Of a DNA stretch of 64,000 bases, positions 42,976-55,618 are shown one piece after another. The translations under genes were made by a program, and so were the position numbers. The stretch is from Laccaria trichodermophora (Eukaryota > Basidiomycota > Agaricomycetes > Agaricales > Hydnangiaceae). The stretch is taken from the NCBI GenBank assembly GCA_018417955.1, contig JACTVC010000015.1, positions 1,017,862-1,081,861 of the forward strand, given 5' to 3'. The notes beneath the pieces are model-generated. The model was not told the DNA's origin. It searched no databases and saw only the letters and a list, made by a program, of their open reading frames with translations. Numbering within the stretch: position 1 is the first letter of the stretch; each line of letters begins with the position of its first letter.

Positions 42976-44240
42976 ACTACGCTTCAACTTGAAGGTTGTG
43001 AGCGGGTTAAAACTGGTGGAACGCAGTGGTGAAATGGAAGTTCAACCGCTTGGAGCTCGAAGCTTGTCGGTTGTACTTGATCAAGCGGTGGATAATACAG
43101 TAACACCTGAACAAAGTTAAGGGGCAAGCGAGTCGCACTTTCAGCCTTTGTCAAACTTGCAGTTTGTTTTTGCTTGTTTTTGCCCACCAACAAGTCGATT
43201 TCTATGTACGACGATTGAATGGAATGGTAAGCTTTGGACAAGTATGAGTGCATGCAACCCCGCTAACTTTCTGTCATCTAAGCTACGCCCCCGCCGAGTC
43301 ACTTTACTGGCTTAGCACATGTCGTGGAGCTACCTCCTAAGCGGCCTTGATAGCTGAGTGACCTGCTGCCTCATGATAAGTACTTTATGCTTCGGAATTT
43401 ATCCCAAGACTCTGCAGTTTGCTCAAGATTCACGTTGAGAACGATCCTTGTATCAACACCTCGACCGGGAAGAAGAGAAAGGCTGAGACGAAGATCCGGA
43501 ACAACTTGAAATGGAGATTGGACAGCGAAAGCCGGACGAGCACTGGCAGCTGATCCTAAAAGGGCACAGGCATCCGGTGAAGTCGTTTTACATCACGTTG
43601 ATTTTCAAAATTAACATGCCTTTTGTTTTAGAATTGCCAACTCATTCCCAGACTCGAAGCTTCCTTGTTGGCGCAATGACCAAGTCACCTGGGTAGGTTT
43701 TTCGATTTTCGCGTAGAATTGAAAGCAGAGAACTGAAGTACGGATTGCTACTAGCGACTAAGTCTACCGCCTTCACTATCGAACAGTAACAATCTGGCGG
43801 CGAGGTACGAACGGCAAAGATGTCCAGATGTTCGATGGCTGGAAAGCTATAGTCTTACCAACGTAATTCACCTGTAGCAGATCAGAATTACGATGAAGTC
43901 GTGCCAGATACACCAATGATCCCAACGTGGATGCTTTTGTCTGTTTCCGCCTCACAGCATCTCTCGAATCGAAGTCGACTGGTCGGCTCACAATTTGCCA
44001 AATGGCCGTAACGTTCTCCATCCGTTCAATATGAAGCTTATGAAGATTTCTTCTAGTCGAGGGCTTGCCAGGCTCGGGCTCGCAACTTCATGTCTATCAT
44101 GTATTATGTTAAGATGTAAGCTACTGCATTGTTGGTATTGCTGCCACACAAGCGTGATGGGATGACCGACAACAAATCCATTTGCGCATACCCTAATTCA
44201 AAGGAAAGAGACGTTATATACGTCTAGGTATAATGCTGAT
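42976..44240. other. Intergenic
   Basis: Only short open frames are seen. No supported gene. Confidence 0.35.
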
Positions 44241-46500
44241 CCGGCAAAATCCCCATACCCAAAGTAAGTTGATTTGAAAAACCCGAAATTTCTAATAACT
44301 AAGTAAAACGGATGTGACCTAAATAGATGATGAAGCGAATGTACATCAGGAAGCAGGCAGTGCTAAAGGGAGCTCGCTACTCACCCTCAGAGACAACTGG
44401 CAGAGCGATCATCAGCGTTCTGGGTATTCAAGAAGCCTAGCAAATAACTCACAGCCCTTTCGCCCAGCAGAGTTTATCGCAATGTATCCGCTATAGGGAG
44501 CTACGAAGGACATATGAGTGTGATTCTTGTGTTGTGGAAAAAAATATCACCCGTGCGCCCAGAGACGTAACCCATCGTTCAAGTTGACACCGTCTGTATA
44601 CATGATCTCGCGACGCTGGAATGGCAGCCAGTCCGCCTGAATTTTTTCATCTGGATCTAAGGGGAACCTTAGAACCATGTATCATACGGATATCATATCA
44701 CTTTTACTTACTCCAAAGTGTGCCACCTTTGATTTGCTTCGAGAAGCTTGGGTCCATTTGGTTCGTATTCCGGGCTTCCTTAACATCTCCTCGAATCTGC
44801 TGGCTACAAACGACCATTATGGGATGGTCTCCGTCATGCCCTGGATACACGTGTGTTTGGAAAGATATGTGAGCGTCATTATCATTCATTGGGACTTCTC
44901 CATCCATGTCTTCAAACAGTTGAATATTTTGGTTGACGAGTCCCTCGGCTTTCATGACCTGAGACCTCAATGAAGCGAGTGTTCGAGGTGGGACGATGGA
45001 GAGCGTGTCGATGCGACCCAAAGAGTCGTCCATCATGTCAAAAGCCGTTTTGGAAGTCGTTGCACCTTCTTCGTCGTAGAGGCGGTAATGGACTGGATAG
45101 CGATGAGCAACACTAAGTCAATGATATTGCGTTGAAAGTTAGCTCAAATGGTAGAGCCTTAGGCAACCCCACCAGCTGTGTTGCGATTGCTTGTCGGTTT
45201 TTAACATCCTCCACCCCAACCACGAGAACTATCGGGTCATCCTTGGATAATCCGAGCCCAGACTCCTCTTTGAGAACCAATTTAGAAGATTCCGCGGTAG
45301 CACTTTGGCTAGAACTTGAGCGACTCGAATGACCTAGAACTTTCAGCTCCTGACAAGCCCTCGATCTTACAGATGTGCTTTTTCACGGACGAGGCTGTGC
45401 GTGGAGGTGTAATGAGCTTTGGCAGAGTCCGGCTGATGAATGGGTTGTTCGCGTAGATCGGGTTGTTGGACCTGATTGGACCTTCTGTTGTGTATAAGCG
45501 GTAATATACTGATCAAACCAGTGCAGTCCTTGTGTAAGACTGTGCACAATCTTCATAAAGGACGAACGCAACTGTAACGAGGACCACTCGTGTCAAGGGC
45601 TTCAGCCTGGACACATTCGAAATCATGTTTGCGGAGTGGAAGAGAGTTTGAGCTAAACGTACAAGTTCCCCTCCTCGACCATCCGACGAGCTTTGCGGTG
45701 GACTCTGGGGACGTCCGTCGGACCCAATTGCTTTAGAGACCATCTGAGGTGCTGCCTTCCAACTTGTTGAAACACGAAAGAGAGAGGTCAACCAGGCGGG
45801 CGTCTACGGTCTAGTGACGTCCACTGGCAGTCGTATATGTTCCGTCACCCGTGCTGTACACACTTGGCCGTGCCTGACAGTCGCCAAATAAAGATTGACA
45901 AGTTCGTTCAAAGTTGTATTCAGACTGCGATAAGATACGCAGGCGTAGGTACCATGACTGCTCCTGATTTCAGTTACGCACTGTTACGCACGACTTTAGG
46001 GAGGGGCCCTAACCCTCTTGGCGTCCACGCATGAGTCTTTCGACACCCAAAGCCAATCATGTCAAATCCCGAAGCTTCATCACTGTTCCGAGTGCCTCTC
46101 TCCGTTTGCCTGAAGGATCAAGTTGACCGGAGATTCATGGGAGTTTTTGAATTATGGACAGTCGATCTTTTCTCGATCGCTTCCCTCCAACATGACCTCT
46201 GTATATATACGGAGCCGCCAGCTCCTCCACTTGAAGAAGGGATCGTTCTCAGGCTGCTTGGTCCTATGCTCTTCGGCCTCTTCGTTGTCAGGCCACGTTG
46301 TCATGCATAGAACCACATTCCGGGACTCGACTGCAGTTTCAGCCGAAGTGCAGGTTATTCCAAAGATGCGTGTTGATGAACGTAGATAATACCAGCGGCG
46401 TTCAGCTCGGTTTTGGACCTGCTGTTAGGTGAGTGTTGTTGCGCCTCGTTTCATTCGAAAAACGTACAGCCCATCACCAGTAAAGCTGTATTCAAAATCC
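44240..46500. repeat. Left copy of a duplicated flank
   Basis: Pieces of this stretch recur in order at 49870-50560: TGATCCGG-AAATC and AAAACCCGAAATTTC near 44240-44290, CAGGAAGC-TGCAGT near 44345, CATCCGACGAGCTTTGCGGT near 45680 and the TTAGGTGAGT-TTG segment near 46425. The right copy has lost most of the middle. Confidence 0.65.
44450..45130 (-). pseudogene. Uncharacterised conserved gene remnant
   Basis: A coherent minus-strand open frame reads RYPVHYRLYDEEGATTSK, DSLGRIDTLSIVPPRTLASL, MKAEGLVNQNIQLFEDMDGE, DPSFSKQIKGGTLW. After a GTAAGT...CTTAG intron it continues WLPFQRREIMYTDGVNLNDG and, in another frame, SFVAPYSGYIAINSAGRKG. The frame change near 44560 and the missing 5' part suggest decay. 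I do not recognise a named domain. The opening part at 45130 could continue upstream through coding-like sequence to about 45330. Confidence 0.5.
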
Positions 46501-47500
46501 GTCACAAAACCGCCACTCCACCCTCCTCAACTTGGGTGGCCTCGTATTCTTCTTGCCATCAGCATCGCGGCACATACCAACACTTCTCTTCCTATCCACC
46601 CACTTCTGGCGGAAGGAGTCATTCCCATACTTGGTTTTCATGCACTTGTCGCATTCTCCCGCCCATAGATTTGGATTCGAGTTTCTTTCTGGATCTGGAT
46701 CTGGGGTTGTTGGGGTGTGACCAAGTGTGGTTGACCCAAAGCCGCGATTGGGTACAATGATCACGACTTCTTCGAGGTATTCAAGTGGGGCCAGAGCACG
46801 CGCATAGTCAATCTAAGAATGTCATCATCACAAATACTCAGAAATCAAGCAAATTGGAGCTCACAGGCAACCCATAACCTCCCTCATATACCAACCCGGT
46901 CGGCCTGTCATTGAATCGGACTATACAAGACCCGCCGCAGAGTCCACACCACACCGTGTCTTGCTTCATTTTCAGAGTCTTCAGATGCTCAAGGCCCGGG
47001 GTGCGAGGGATATTCTGGAGCACCCCAGGAGAGGGCCACGACAATCCGTGCAGGTCAAGGCGTTCAACCGAAGAGGAAAAGTTGAAGAAGGGCAGGATGA
47101 ACGACGTGCCGAGGTGGGAATAGAAAGACGGCGTGATGATGGGCGAAAAATCCAGCCGGATGGAGGAGAGGTGCAGAAAACCGGAGAGGTCCCAAATGGA
47201 GAGGTAGCTGCTGAAGGTTTGGATGCAGTGTAGGTGTTTGGTCCATTTAGCTCCCACCTCAGGCCAACAGCACCGTACAAATTCCAAATCCTCAGGCGAC
47301 TCGATGCAGAGAGTGTGAAACCAAGCCTCAAGGGCGAGGGCACGGTACGTTCTTGAGGTGAGACTGAGCGCGTTGAGTGTGAGCCAACTGGGTTTAGTTG
47401 AACAGCCAAGATTTTCTGGGGCAGTGGAGCGCGGTGGGGCAGAGGAGTGCGTGAAGTAGATGACTTTGCGGATTAGTTCTGTAGGAAGGGGCAACGACAT
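46492..47500 (-). CDS. F-box-like protein, array copy 1
   Basis: Exons 47500-46865 and 46812-46492 give 318 aa. The N terminus (MSLPLPTELIRKVIYF) looks like a short F-box; then come LNALSLTSRTYRALALEAWF, WTKHLHCIQT, WDLSGFLHLSSIRLDF and VERLDLHGL. A Cys cluster (VWCGLCGGSC) precedes the intron. The second exon reads ALAPLEYLEEVVIIVP, PNLWAGECDKC, FRQKWVDRKRS and PPKLRRVEW. The CxxC pairs could bind a metal. The domain architecture is the same in four tandem copies in this window. Function beyond a possible SCF receptor role is unknown. Confidence 0.75.
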
Positions 47501-48351
47501 CGTGGTGGCAAGTCGACGTACAAGTCTTGGCAGCGTCTATTGCAGTAAAGGTGGGTATGGGCGTCCATATCTGCATCGCCTCTGCTGCGCTTGATCAGTC
47601 CATGATGAGCGATAAGCCCGAGTATAGTCAGAAGAAGTAGGAAAGAAACCGCCCAGACTATCTCCATACTAACCAGCTATCAAAGCGGGTATAGTTCACT
47701 TCATCCAATGGTACATTTCCAAGGGAGCCCTAATGAGGATCATGGTAAGATACGGTAAGATACGATGCATAGACAAAGAACAATGAAAAATACACGTGTT
47801 CCAACACCACCGCCTTCATGCGCTCAGGAAGGAGTCCAAGGTAACAACCGGGATGGTCCTAAAGAGATGCGGAGTATCAATCGAATACATTCCACGTCCT
47901 TTTGCCGTTTGGAGGAGGAATATGGTTCTATCCCAGGCGTTCATATGATCTTCAACCCAGAGACAAGTTATGCGTCAAGCGATTGGGCTGTCCTGGATGT
48001 CATCTAGAGACGACCTCAACTGACTCGCCACTCTGGAATCGATTAACAGACGACACCCGGGAGGTCCTGTTAGGATAGACAACGACGAATCGGCCTAATA
48101 AGGCGCATGCATTCCACACTCCGCTTTTGTGCGTTTCAAAGGATGTACTCGCAAGTGACCGCTTACAACATAGACAGCTGGTTATGGCACTGAGATATTC
48201 TGGCTCAGCAGCTGATGTCAAAAGTCCAGAGAGGAGCAGTATCCCCTTCTCATTGCCTCGCCAATCCTGTTTCTCAAAGCGTCAACAGAATGCTCCCCAT
48301 CAACAGAAGTCAAAGACGCCCACCAAAAACCAAACCCTCCACTCAATCCCA
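47501..48351. other. Intergenic within the tandem array
   Basis: A short minus-strand ORF at 47667-47473 with a hydrophobic N terminus overlaps the 5' leader of array copy 1; it is absent from the second unit and is not called. The part 48180-48340 recurs at 51820-51960. Confidence 0.4.
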
Positions 48352-49487
48352 TTACAAACCATTATTATCCAGCTCACTATCACTCGTACCCATGTCCTCG
48401 CGAACCTCAAACATTTCCTCGTAATCCTCAAATATCTCCTCCTCCTCGTCATCCGCTGCAGAGAACTGGTACTCCACCCTCCTCAACTTCGGTGGCCTCA
48501 CATCTTTCCAGCCATCAGTGTTATCGCCATCACCGCACGCCAGACCGACGCGTCTCTTCCTAGCCACCCACTTCTCGCGGAATGTATCATTCACGTCCAT
48601 CTGCATCATCACCATACAGGAATCGCATTCACCCGACCATAAGTTTGGGTTTACATTTGTGTTGGAGGTGGGGGTCGTTTCTGGATTCGTGTCCGCCTTT
48701 GAGTCTGAGTCTGCATTCAAACCCAATGTAGTCTGCCCAAAGCCATAGTTGGGTGTGATAATCACAACTTCTTCAAGGTATTCAAGGGGTGCCAGAACAC
48801 GCGCGTAGAGGAACTACGTACATTGTCATCAATTTTTCTCTCAACGCTAGGCAGAACAGAACTCACAGGCAACCCCAACCCCCCTTCATACACCACCCCC
48901 GTCGGCCTGTCTTTAAACTGAACCTTGCAACAAAAACGGCAGAGCCCACACCACACCACGCTTTGCACCATCTTCAACGTCTTCAAATGCGCAAAGCCTG
49001 GGGTATTGGCAATACCGACAATCGCCCCAGGATCAGGCAACGTCCTTCCGCGCAAGTCAAAGTGTTCAAACGTTGGGGGGAGGTGTGAAAAGGGTAGCGT
49101 GTTCCAGTCGATTGAGAAGGAGAGACCCGGCGAGAGCCAGTCCAGTCTAATGGAGGAAATGCGGAGGAAGGAAGAGAGATTCCAGACATAAAGATCGCCA
49201 CTATACCATGGTTGGATGCAGTGGAGGTGTTTGGTCCATTTACTCCTAAGTTCAGGAAACCTGTCTAGTAGAAAGTTTAGATCCCCTGGAAAATCGATGT
49301 AGAGACTCTGGAACCACGCTTCGAGCACTAGGGTGTGGTAGCTTTGTGAAGTGAGGCTGAGCACATTGATCGTGACCCATCGCGGTTTAGTTGAACAGCC
49401 AAGCTTTTCTGGAGTCAAAGAGCGCGGTGAGGCGGAGAAGAGTAGGAGATCGATGATTTCTCGGACGAGTTCTAGAGGTAGAGACAT
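48352..49487 (-). CDS. F-box-like protein, array copy 2
   Basis: Exons 49487-48867 and 48813-48352 give 360 aa, same family as copy 1 but a clearly different subtype: MSLPLELVREIIDLLL, LGCSTKPRW, LEAWFQSLYIDFPGDLNFLL, KWTKHLHCIQ, VYEGGLGLP, then APLEYLEEVVIITP, NLWSGECDSC and REKWVARKRRVG. The C terminus is an acidic tail (DDEEEEIFEDYEE). ATG 49487 is chosen because copies 1, 3 and 4 start at the same MSLPL; an in-frame ATG 90 nt upstream is not conserved. Confidence 0.75.
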
Positions 49488-50587
49488 TGTGTAGACAATA
49501 CTTGAGACAACAGCCCTGAACCTCCGAGTCGTCGATGGTACGGTCTTGTTCAAACCCCCGTTTCCAGTCCCCAGCAACTCGGGATGCGTGGTACGTTTGT
49601 CAGATTAAGCTCAGCGTTGCGGGTGACGCAGTGGGTGGTTTGGAGTTAAGATTTCGCGGATTATCTTGCGAGTATGAAGTCGGCGGTAATTGGTGGTGTG
49701 TGGTGCCAGTGATGGGGTTCACACGGCATAGCAGAAGACGTTGGTAAGTATTAGCATCGTGCAGGTGTTGAAATTTGAAAGGGCAACAGACACAAGGATG
49801 AGGAAAGTAAACATCGTGAAGGTAGTTTTAGTTTGTAAAATGAGTCTGGCATCGATGTGGGGAACCTTTTAGATACGTCTAGGAACAACTGATCCGGTGA
49901 AATCTTCAAAGTTGGATTGCAAAACCCGAAATTTCCAATGAAATTTCAAGTAAAACAGATATAACCGAAGGAGGTGATGATGAAGTGAATGTAGATCAGG
50001 AAGCGTGCAGTACTATGTAGAGGAAACTTGCTACTAGTATTGACCGGCAGAGACGACTAGCCTGAGAATAGCTGAAAATACACATCAGCGTTTGGAATGT
50101 TCAAGAAACATCCGACGAGCTTTGCGGTGGACTCTTGCATTTGAGACCAATTGAGTGCTGTCTTCCAACACGAAAGAAACCAGGCGAGCGTCTATGTAAT
50201 GAAGTCCATTGGAAGTCCATGATGATGCGGCCATTGCCTAGATGATCAAGTTGACCGCCTTTCAGGGGAGTTCTCGAATTTATGAGCAGTCGGTCCTTTC
50301 AAGTTCTCGATCGCTTCTTCCAATATTCGTCAATAAGATGTTCGGTCCAATGCTCTTTGGCCACTAAGTTGTAGGGGACTGACCACTGCATAGAACCAAC
50401 ATTCCGCGGATTCAACTGCAGTTTCAACAAGAAATTCAAGTTATCCAGCCTTGTTCCAAGAATACGTGGGAATGTATATAGTACCAGCAAAGTTCAGTTC
50501 GTTTTTGTACCTGCTGTTAGGTGAGTATTGTTGGCGTCGTTTGATTCGAAAGACGTACAGCCTATAAATCACTGGTATCGGGTGTCT
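49488..50587. other. Boundary between the two array units
   Basis: 49550-49700 repeats 53150-53300 (promoter side of copies 2 and 4). 49870-50560 is the shortened copy of 44240-46500. No intact gene is seen. Confidence 0.5.
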
Positions 50588-51609
50588 TCAAGGACCGCCA
50601 CAAAACCGCCATTCTACCCTCCTCAACTTGGGTGGCCTCGTATCTTTCTTTCCATCATCATCGCAGCACACACCAACACCCCTCTTCCTATCTACCCACT
50701 TTTGGCGGAAGGCGTCATCCTCATACCTGCTTTGTATGCAAGTGTCGCATTCCCCCGCCCATAGATTTGGATTCAAATTTGTTTCTGGGTCTGGATCTGT
50801 GGTTGTTGGGGTGTGACCAAGTGTGGTTGACCAAAAGCCGCTATTGGGTACAATGATCACGACTTCTTCGAGGTATTCAAGCGGGGTCAGAACGCGCGCA
50901 TAGTCGATCTAAGAAATGTCGTTATCACAAAAACGCTCGGAAATTAAGCAAAATGAGAGCTCACAGGCAACCCATAACCCCCCTCATATACCAGCCCGGT
51001 CAGCCTGTCCTTGCATCGGGCCTTATAGGACCTATTGCAGAGCCCACACCATGACGTCTGATGCTTCATTTTCAAAGTCTTCAGATGCTCAAGGCCCTGG
51101 GTGTGAGGGATATTCTGGAGCACCTGAGGATTAGGCCACACCAATCCGCGCAGGTCAAGGTGTTCGACTGAAGAGGAGAAGTTGAAGAAGGGCATTCCTG
51201 GCGACGTCAGACTGAGGCGGGGATAGATAGGTCGCATGAGGATAGGTGAAAGATAATCCACCCGGATGGAGGAGAGGTGCAGAAGACAGGAGAGGTCCCA
51301 AAGGAAGAGGGAGCTGCTGTTCCGAGTTTGGACGCAGTGTAGGTGCCTAGTCCATTTTGCTCCCACCTCGGGCCAACAGCACCTTACATATTTCAAGTCC
51401 TCAGGCGACTCAATATAGAGAGTGCGGAACCAAGCTTCAAGGATGAGGGCACGGTACGTTCTTGAGGTGAGACTGAACGCGTTGAGTGCGTGCCAACTGG
51501 GTTTCGTTGAACAGCCGGGGTCTTCTGGGGTAGAGGAGCGCGGAGGGGCGGAGAAAATCAGGAAATAAATGACTTCGCGGATTAGTTCTGGGGGAAGAGG
51601 CAACGACAT
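50588..51609 (-). CDS. F-box-like protein, array copy 3
   Basis: Exons 51609-50965 and 50908-50588 give 321 aa. It is the duplicate of array copy 1: MSLPLPPELIREVIYFLIF, LNAFSLTSRTYRAL, EAWFRTLYIESPEDLKYV, TSWCGLCNRSYKARC, YEGGYGLP, then IDYARVLTPLEYLEEVVIIV, NLWAGECDTC and FRQKWVDRKRGVG. The exon boundary is identical to copy 1. Confidence 0.75.
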
Positions 51610-51974
51610 CGTGGAGGCAAGTAGGGGTACAAGTCTTGCCAGCGCGTATTGCAGTGTATGCACGTGTCAACTATCTACGTACTAACCAGGCGGGTATATG
51701 TAGTTCACTCAATCCAACAGTGCAGTTCGAGTGCAGTTACAAGAGGGCCCTAATGAGAATTGTCGAAAATATGATGTACAGACGTAACCTGCCCTGACTG
51801 ATTCCTTGACGGGTTAAGGAAGTGAGATACTGTGGCTCAACAGCTGATGTCGAAGGGCCAGAGACAGGTAGCGTCCCCTTCCAATTGCCTCACCGATCCT
51901 ATTCCTCAAAGCGTCAACAAAATGCTGAACATCAACAGAAGTCAAAGACGCCCACCAAGAACCAAACCCTCCAC
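51610..51974. other. Intergenic within the array
   Basis: Shortened equivalent of 47501-48351. No gene is seen. Confidence 0.4.
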
Positions 51975-53106
51975 TCATTCCGATTCCAAACCGTTATGAT
52001 CAAGCTCACTATCACCAGTATCCACGTCCTCGTGCTCTTCGAATCGCTCCTCCTCCTCCTCCTCCTCGTCATCCGCTGTAGAGAACTGGTACTCCACCCT
52101 CCTCAACTTCAGTGGCCTCACATCTTTCCAGCCATCAGTGTTATCACCATCACCGCACGCCAGACCGACGCGTCTCTTCCTAGCTACCCACTTCTCGCGT
52201 AATGCATCATCGCCATACATCAACACCATACAGATATCGCATTCACCTGACCATAAGTTTGGGTTTACAGTCATGTTGGGGGTGGCGGTCGTCTCTGAGT
52301 TCGTGTCCGCACTTGGGTCTGAGTCAGAGTCTACAATCGAACCCAATGTAGTCTGCCCAAAGCCATAGTTGGGTGTAATAATCACAACTTCTTCAAGGTA
52401 TTCAAGGGGTGCTAGAACACGCGCGTAGAGGAACTACGCACGTCGTCATCACTTTTTCTCTCAACGCCAGGCAGAACAGAACTCACAGGCAACCCCAACC
52501 CCCCTTCATACACCAACCCCGTCGGCCTGTCTTTAAACTGGACCGTGCAACAAAAACGGCAAATCCCACACCACACCACGCTTTGCACCATCGTCAACGT
52601 CTTCAAATGCGCAAAGCCCGGGTATTAGCAATACCGCCAATTGCCCCAGGATCAGGCCACGTCCTTCCGCGCAAGTCAAGGTGTTCAACCGTGGGGGAGA
52701 GGTGTAGAAAGGGTAGCGTGTTCCAGTCAACTGGGAAGGCGAAAGCCGGCGAGATCCAGTCCAGTCTAATGGAGGAAACGTGGAGGAAGGAAGAGAGATT
52801 CCAGACATAAAGGCTGTCACTGTGGTATGACTGGATGCAGTGGAGGTGTTTGGTCCATTTACTCCCAAGCTCAGGAAACCTGTCTTGTAGAAAGTTTAGA
52901 TCCCCTGGAAAATCGATGTAGAGACTCTGAAACCACGCTTCGAGCACTAGGGTGCGGTAGCTTTGTGAAGTGAGGCTGAGTGCATTAATCGTGCCCCATC
53001 GGGGTTTAGTTGAACAGCCAGGCTTTTCTGGAGTCAAAGAGCGCGGTGGGGCGGAGAAGAGCAGGAGGTCGATGATTTCTTGGACGAGTTCTAGGGGTAG
53101 AGACAT
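51975..53106 (-). pseudogene. F-box-like protein, array copy 4, 1-nt frameshift
   Basis: Duplicate of array copy 2 (MSLPLELVQEIIDLLLF, PEKPGCSTKPRW, WTKHLHCIQSY, WDLSS-like VWNLSSFLHVSSIRLDW). Near 52618 the sequence AATACCCGGGCTTTGC replaces AATACCCCAGGCTTTGC of copy 2: one base is lost, and the frame stops at 52603, before the Cys cluster. Downstream the frame resumes (LTMVQSVVWCGICRFCC, then the second exon with LEEVVIITP, NLWSGECDIC and an acidic tail), so the loss is recent. Confidence 0.8.
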
Positions 53107-54629
53107 TGTGTAGACAACAGCCCTTGAACAGCCCTGAACCTCCGAGTAGTCGATGGTTCAAATCCTCGTTTTCAGCCTCCAGCAACTCGGGATGCGTGGT
53201 ATGTTTGTCAGATTACGCTCAGCGTTGTGGGTGATCCAGTGGGAGGCGGTTTGGAGGTATGATTTCGCGGATTATCTCGCGAGTACTTATGAAGTCGGCC
53301 AGTGTTGTCATGACCCGGGTCTGACGAGGTCAGACCCAGGTCAGACCCTGACCCAGCGTCGAGTAACCTGACTTTGATTGACAGAGTCATATGCGGTGTC
53401 TAGAGGTGGCTTATGTACATATATAGACATAACTCACTGTAGTAAAGCAGAGTAAAGCCAGAATAGAAAGGGGCAGAGTTGTCTATGACATTATTTATCA
53501 CCAAATATTATTGGTCATGGAACTTGGTTTTCGCTGTATGGCCATGGTTTTGATTGGGAAATTGATTACCTAAGTCATGGTCTAGATCACAGATTTTAGA
53601 ATCGAGATTTGGTTTTGGCTATCTTCAGAAATAATTCATGGTCTGCTGTTTCTGGATTGCTGCAGAGGTCAACAAACTTATATCATGGATATGTAGGCTC
53701 GTGACCATCCACTTTCGTAACTCGTTAACTCGTGAGCGAAAGCGGCTGGAATAACTGGTCAGTCACAAAGGCAGTCACAGAATTTACACAGTAGCGTGAC
53801 GCGGGACTTAGTCAAATTTCTTTCAAAATGATGGTGTTCAGCTAAAGGCATTGAGTTTCCTCCATATGTACTCGGGAACACTTGTCTGATTCGTATCTAC
53901 ACAAAGGGAATACAGAATTTGACCTGTCGACGTGTCAAAAGGCTTAAAATTCAGTGTCTGAACTTGGGCTGCAGCCTGCTCGGAATTGTGCCCAGACGCG
54001 CTGCGGCTGCTGCCATCATCGTCGAGTTCTACATCATGATATCACTGTCATCCAATTCCTGCGGAGGTGCAGGTCAGCTTCGAGCTAGCTGAGTACACAC
54101 ACGATGGGTTCACATTCATAAGCACTGAGAGTCTTGACTTAGATGTAAATGAAGACTTAAGGCAGTCATATCACACAGAACTGTTCAGAACGGGGAGGAC
54201 TGAGCAATAACTTACATAGATTATGCATAGAAGTTGAATAGAAACGATCTTAATTGACACTGATAGAGGTTTCGAGAAATCATAGTGAAATCAACGAAAT
54301 TTGACTAAGCCCGTCGACACACTTGCAGGCATGTCATGCCTCCGCCCAAAAGGGTCACGAAGTATTCCAGTCTGTTCGCAAGCTTGCCATTTTTCTCTTT
54401 TTGTCTATGTATTAATATTATGTAAGGTATAGTCTTACATAATCTATCATTGTAATAAACATTGCATAGAGCTTGCGAACAGACTGGTCGCAAGTCTAGT
54501 GGATATGTAGCCTCATTGGCCATCTTATGGACTCTCCCCTGATCAACCTTGCTTACCTAATGTCCATCTGACCTGTAAATTGCTGCCCACCTGTGTGGAT
54601 CATATAAATTTATGTTCCTTTCTATAATA
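53107..54629. other. Repeat-rich non-coding region
   Basis: GGTCAGACCC and its inverse recur near 53305-53355. The rest is AT-rich with no supported gene. Confidence 0.4.
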
Positions 54630-54735
54630 ATGCCACTGTGGTGTAATGGTCTAACGGGCTGCTTTCTGTGTATAACATGTGGTGTGCCTGATTCCATGAA
54701 GCCATGTGACTGAGAGTTCAATTCCTGCTGGGTGC
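54630..54735 (+). repeat. tRNA-related (SINE-like) segment
   Basis: A perfect A-box match TGGTGTAATGG (54639-54649) and a B-box match GTTCAATTC (54716-54724) lie 66 nt apart, too far for a standard tRNA. The ends (TGCCACTG and GGGTGCAC) do not pair as an acceptor stem. A tRNA-derived SINE or tRNA pseudogene is the best reading. Confidence 0.5.
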
Positions 54736-55618
54736 ACAAATTTATCTAGGTGCCCCAATTGCATATACCACTAGTAAATTGTTCCCAGTATTGTAGTTTT
54801 TTTTTCGTTTCGCTCAATTACGAGCTTTAGACCCATGCCTACAGCACGGTGCTCGCTGGCGCTTGGCCGTTCCTTCAGCATGGGTCACAGCTCACCGGGG
54901 GCAAGCCCCCTGGACCCCCTGGTACACATCTTTAATCCCAGTTTCAGTACTCATCTTCAATCCCAATCCCATGTACACTCTTAATTCTAATCTTTATGTG
55001 TTGGTGTAAATGAATGCTCCATCTCCATATACAATAAATTTTTCATCACAGTGAGAAACTTCATAAGGATGATTATTTGAATTATTCTAATCTCTGTATG
55101 TGCCAAGTCCACAGCCTGTTGGGCCCAAACCCCTGCTTCCACATGACCAATAAATTGGCTGGTCCTGTGCTGGGGGCAGGCCCTATAATTCAAGTCTTTA
55201 CAAATATGATGTTGCAAATTCAAATCATTAAACAGAGTCTTGAATATTTTTTACATGTCTTTTAACTTTATACCTCTTGCTACCCTACCCTGCTCCAATA
55301 TTTCTCATATTTTTGAACTGCAAACCCATAAGACACCAATATGTACAATAAATATGACCCTCCCTACCTCCTCAGCTTCCCCAAAATTCTCTTGGGCCAG
55401 AAAGTAGAGACTTGTAGTGATTTCAAAAAAATTAGATGATCTCTTCCTGGGTTTCTCATCTCTATGGACTAAATTGACTAAACCTTTTCTTATATTTATT
55501 GAACTTCCTCTGTCCTCTCCCAAATCAGCTCCCTTAGCCCCCATTTACACAACTCTCCAATTATATATTTTTATCATCCATATTAATGTATAACTGTAGG
55601 CCTATTCAGAATATTCAA
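54736..55618. other. AT-rich repeat region
   Basis: No supported gene is seen. A GC-rich island at 54830-54935 (CTCGCTGGCGCTTGGCCGTT, CCGGGGGCAAGCCCCCTGG) contrasts with the surroundings and looks like a dispersed-repeat end. Confidence 0.4.

Noticed and set aside
45130..45200. tRNA-like D-arm word TAGCTCAAATGGTAGAGC
   Set aside because: No B box or paired acceptor stem follows within tRNA distance, and the stretch overlaps coding-like minus-strand sequence.
47473..47667. Short ORF with a hydrophobic N terminus overlapping the start of array copy 1
   Set aside because: Not kept in the duplicated unit at 51610-51700; more likely part of the 5' leader.
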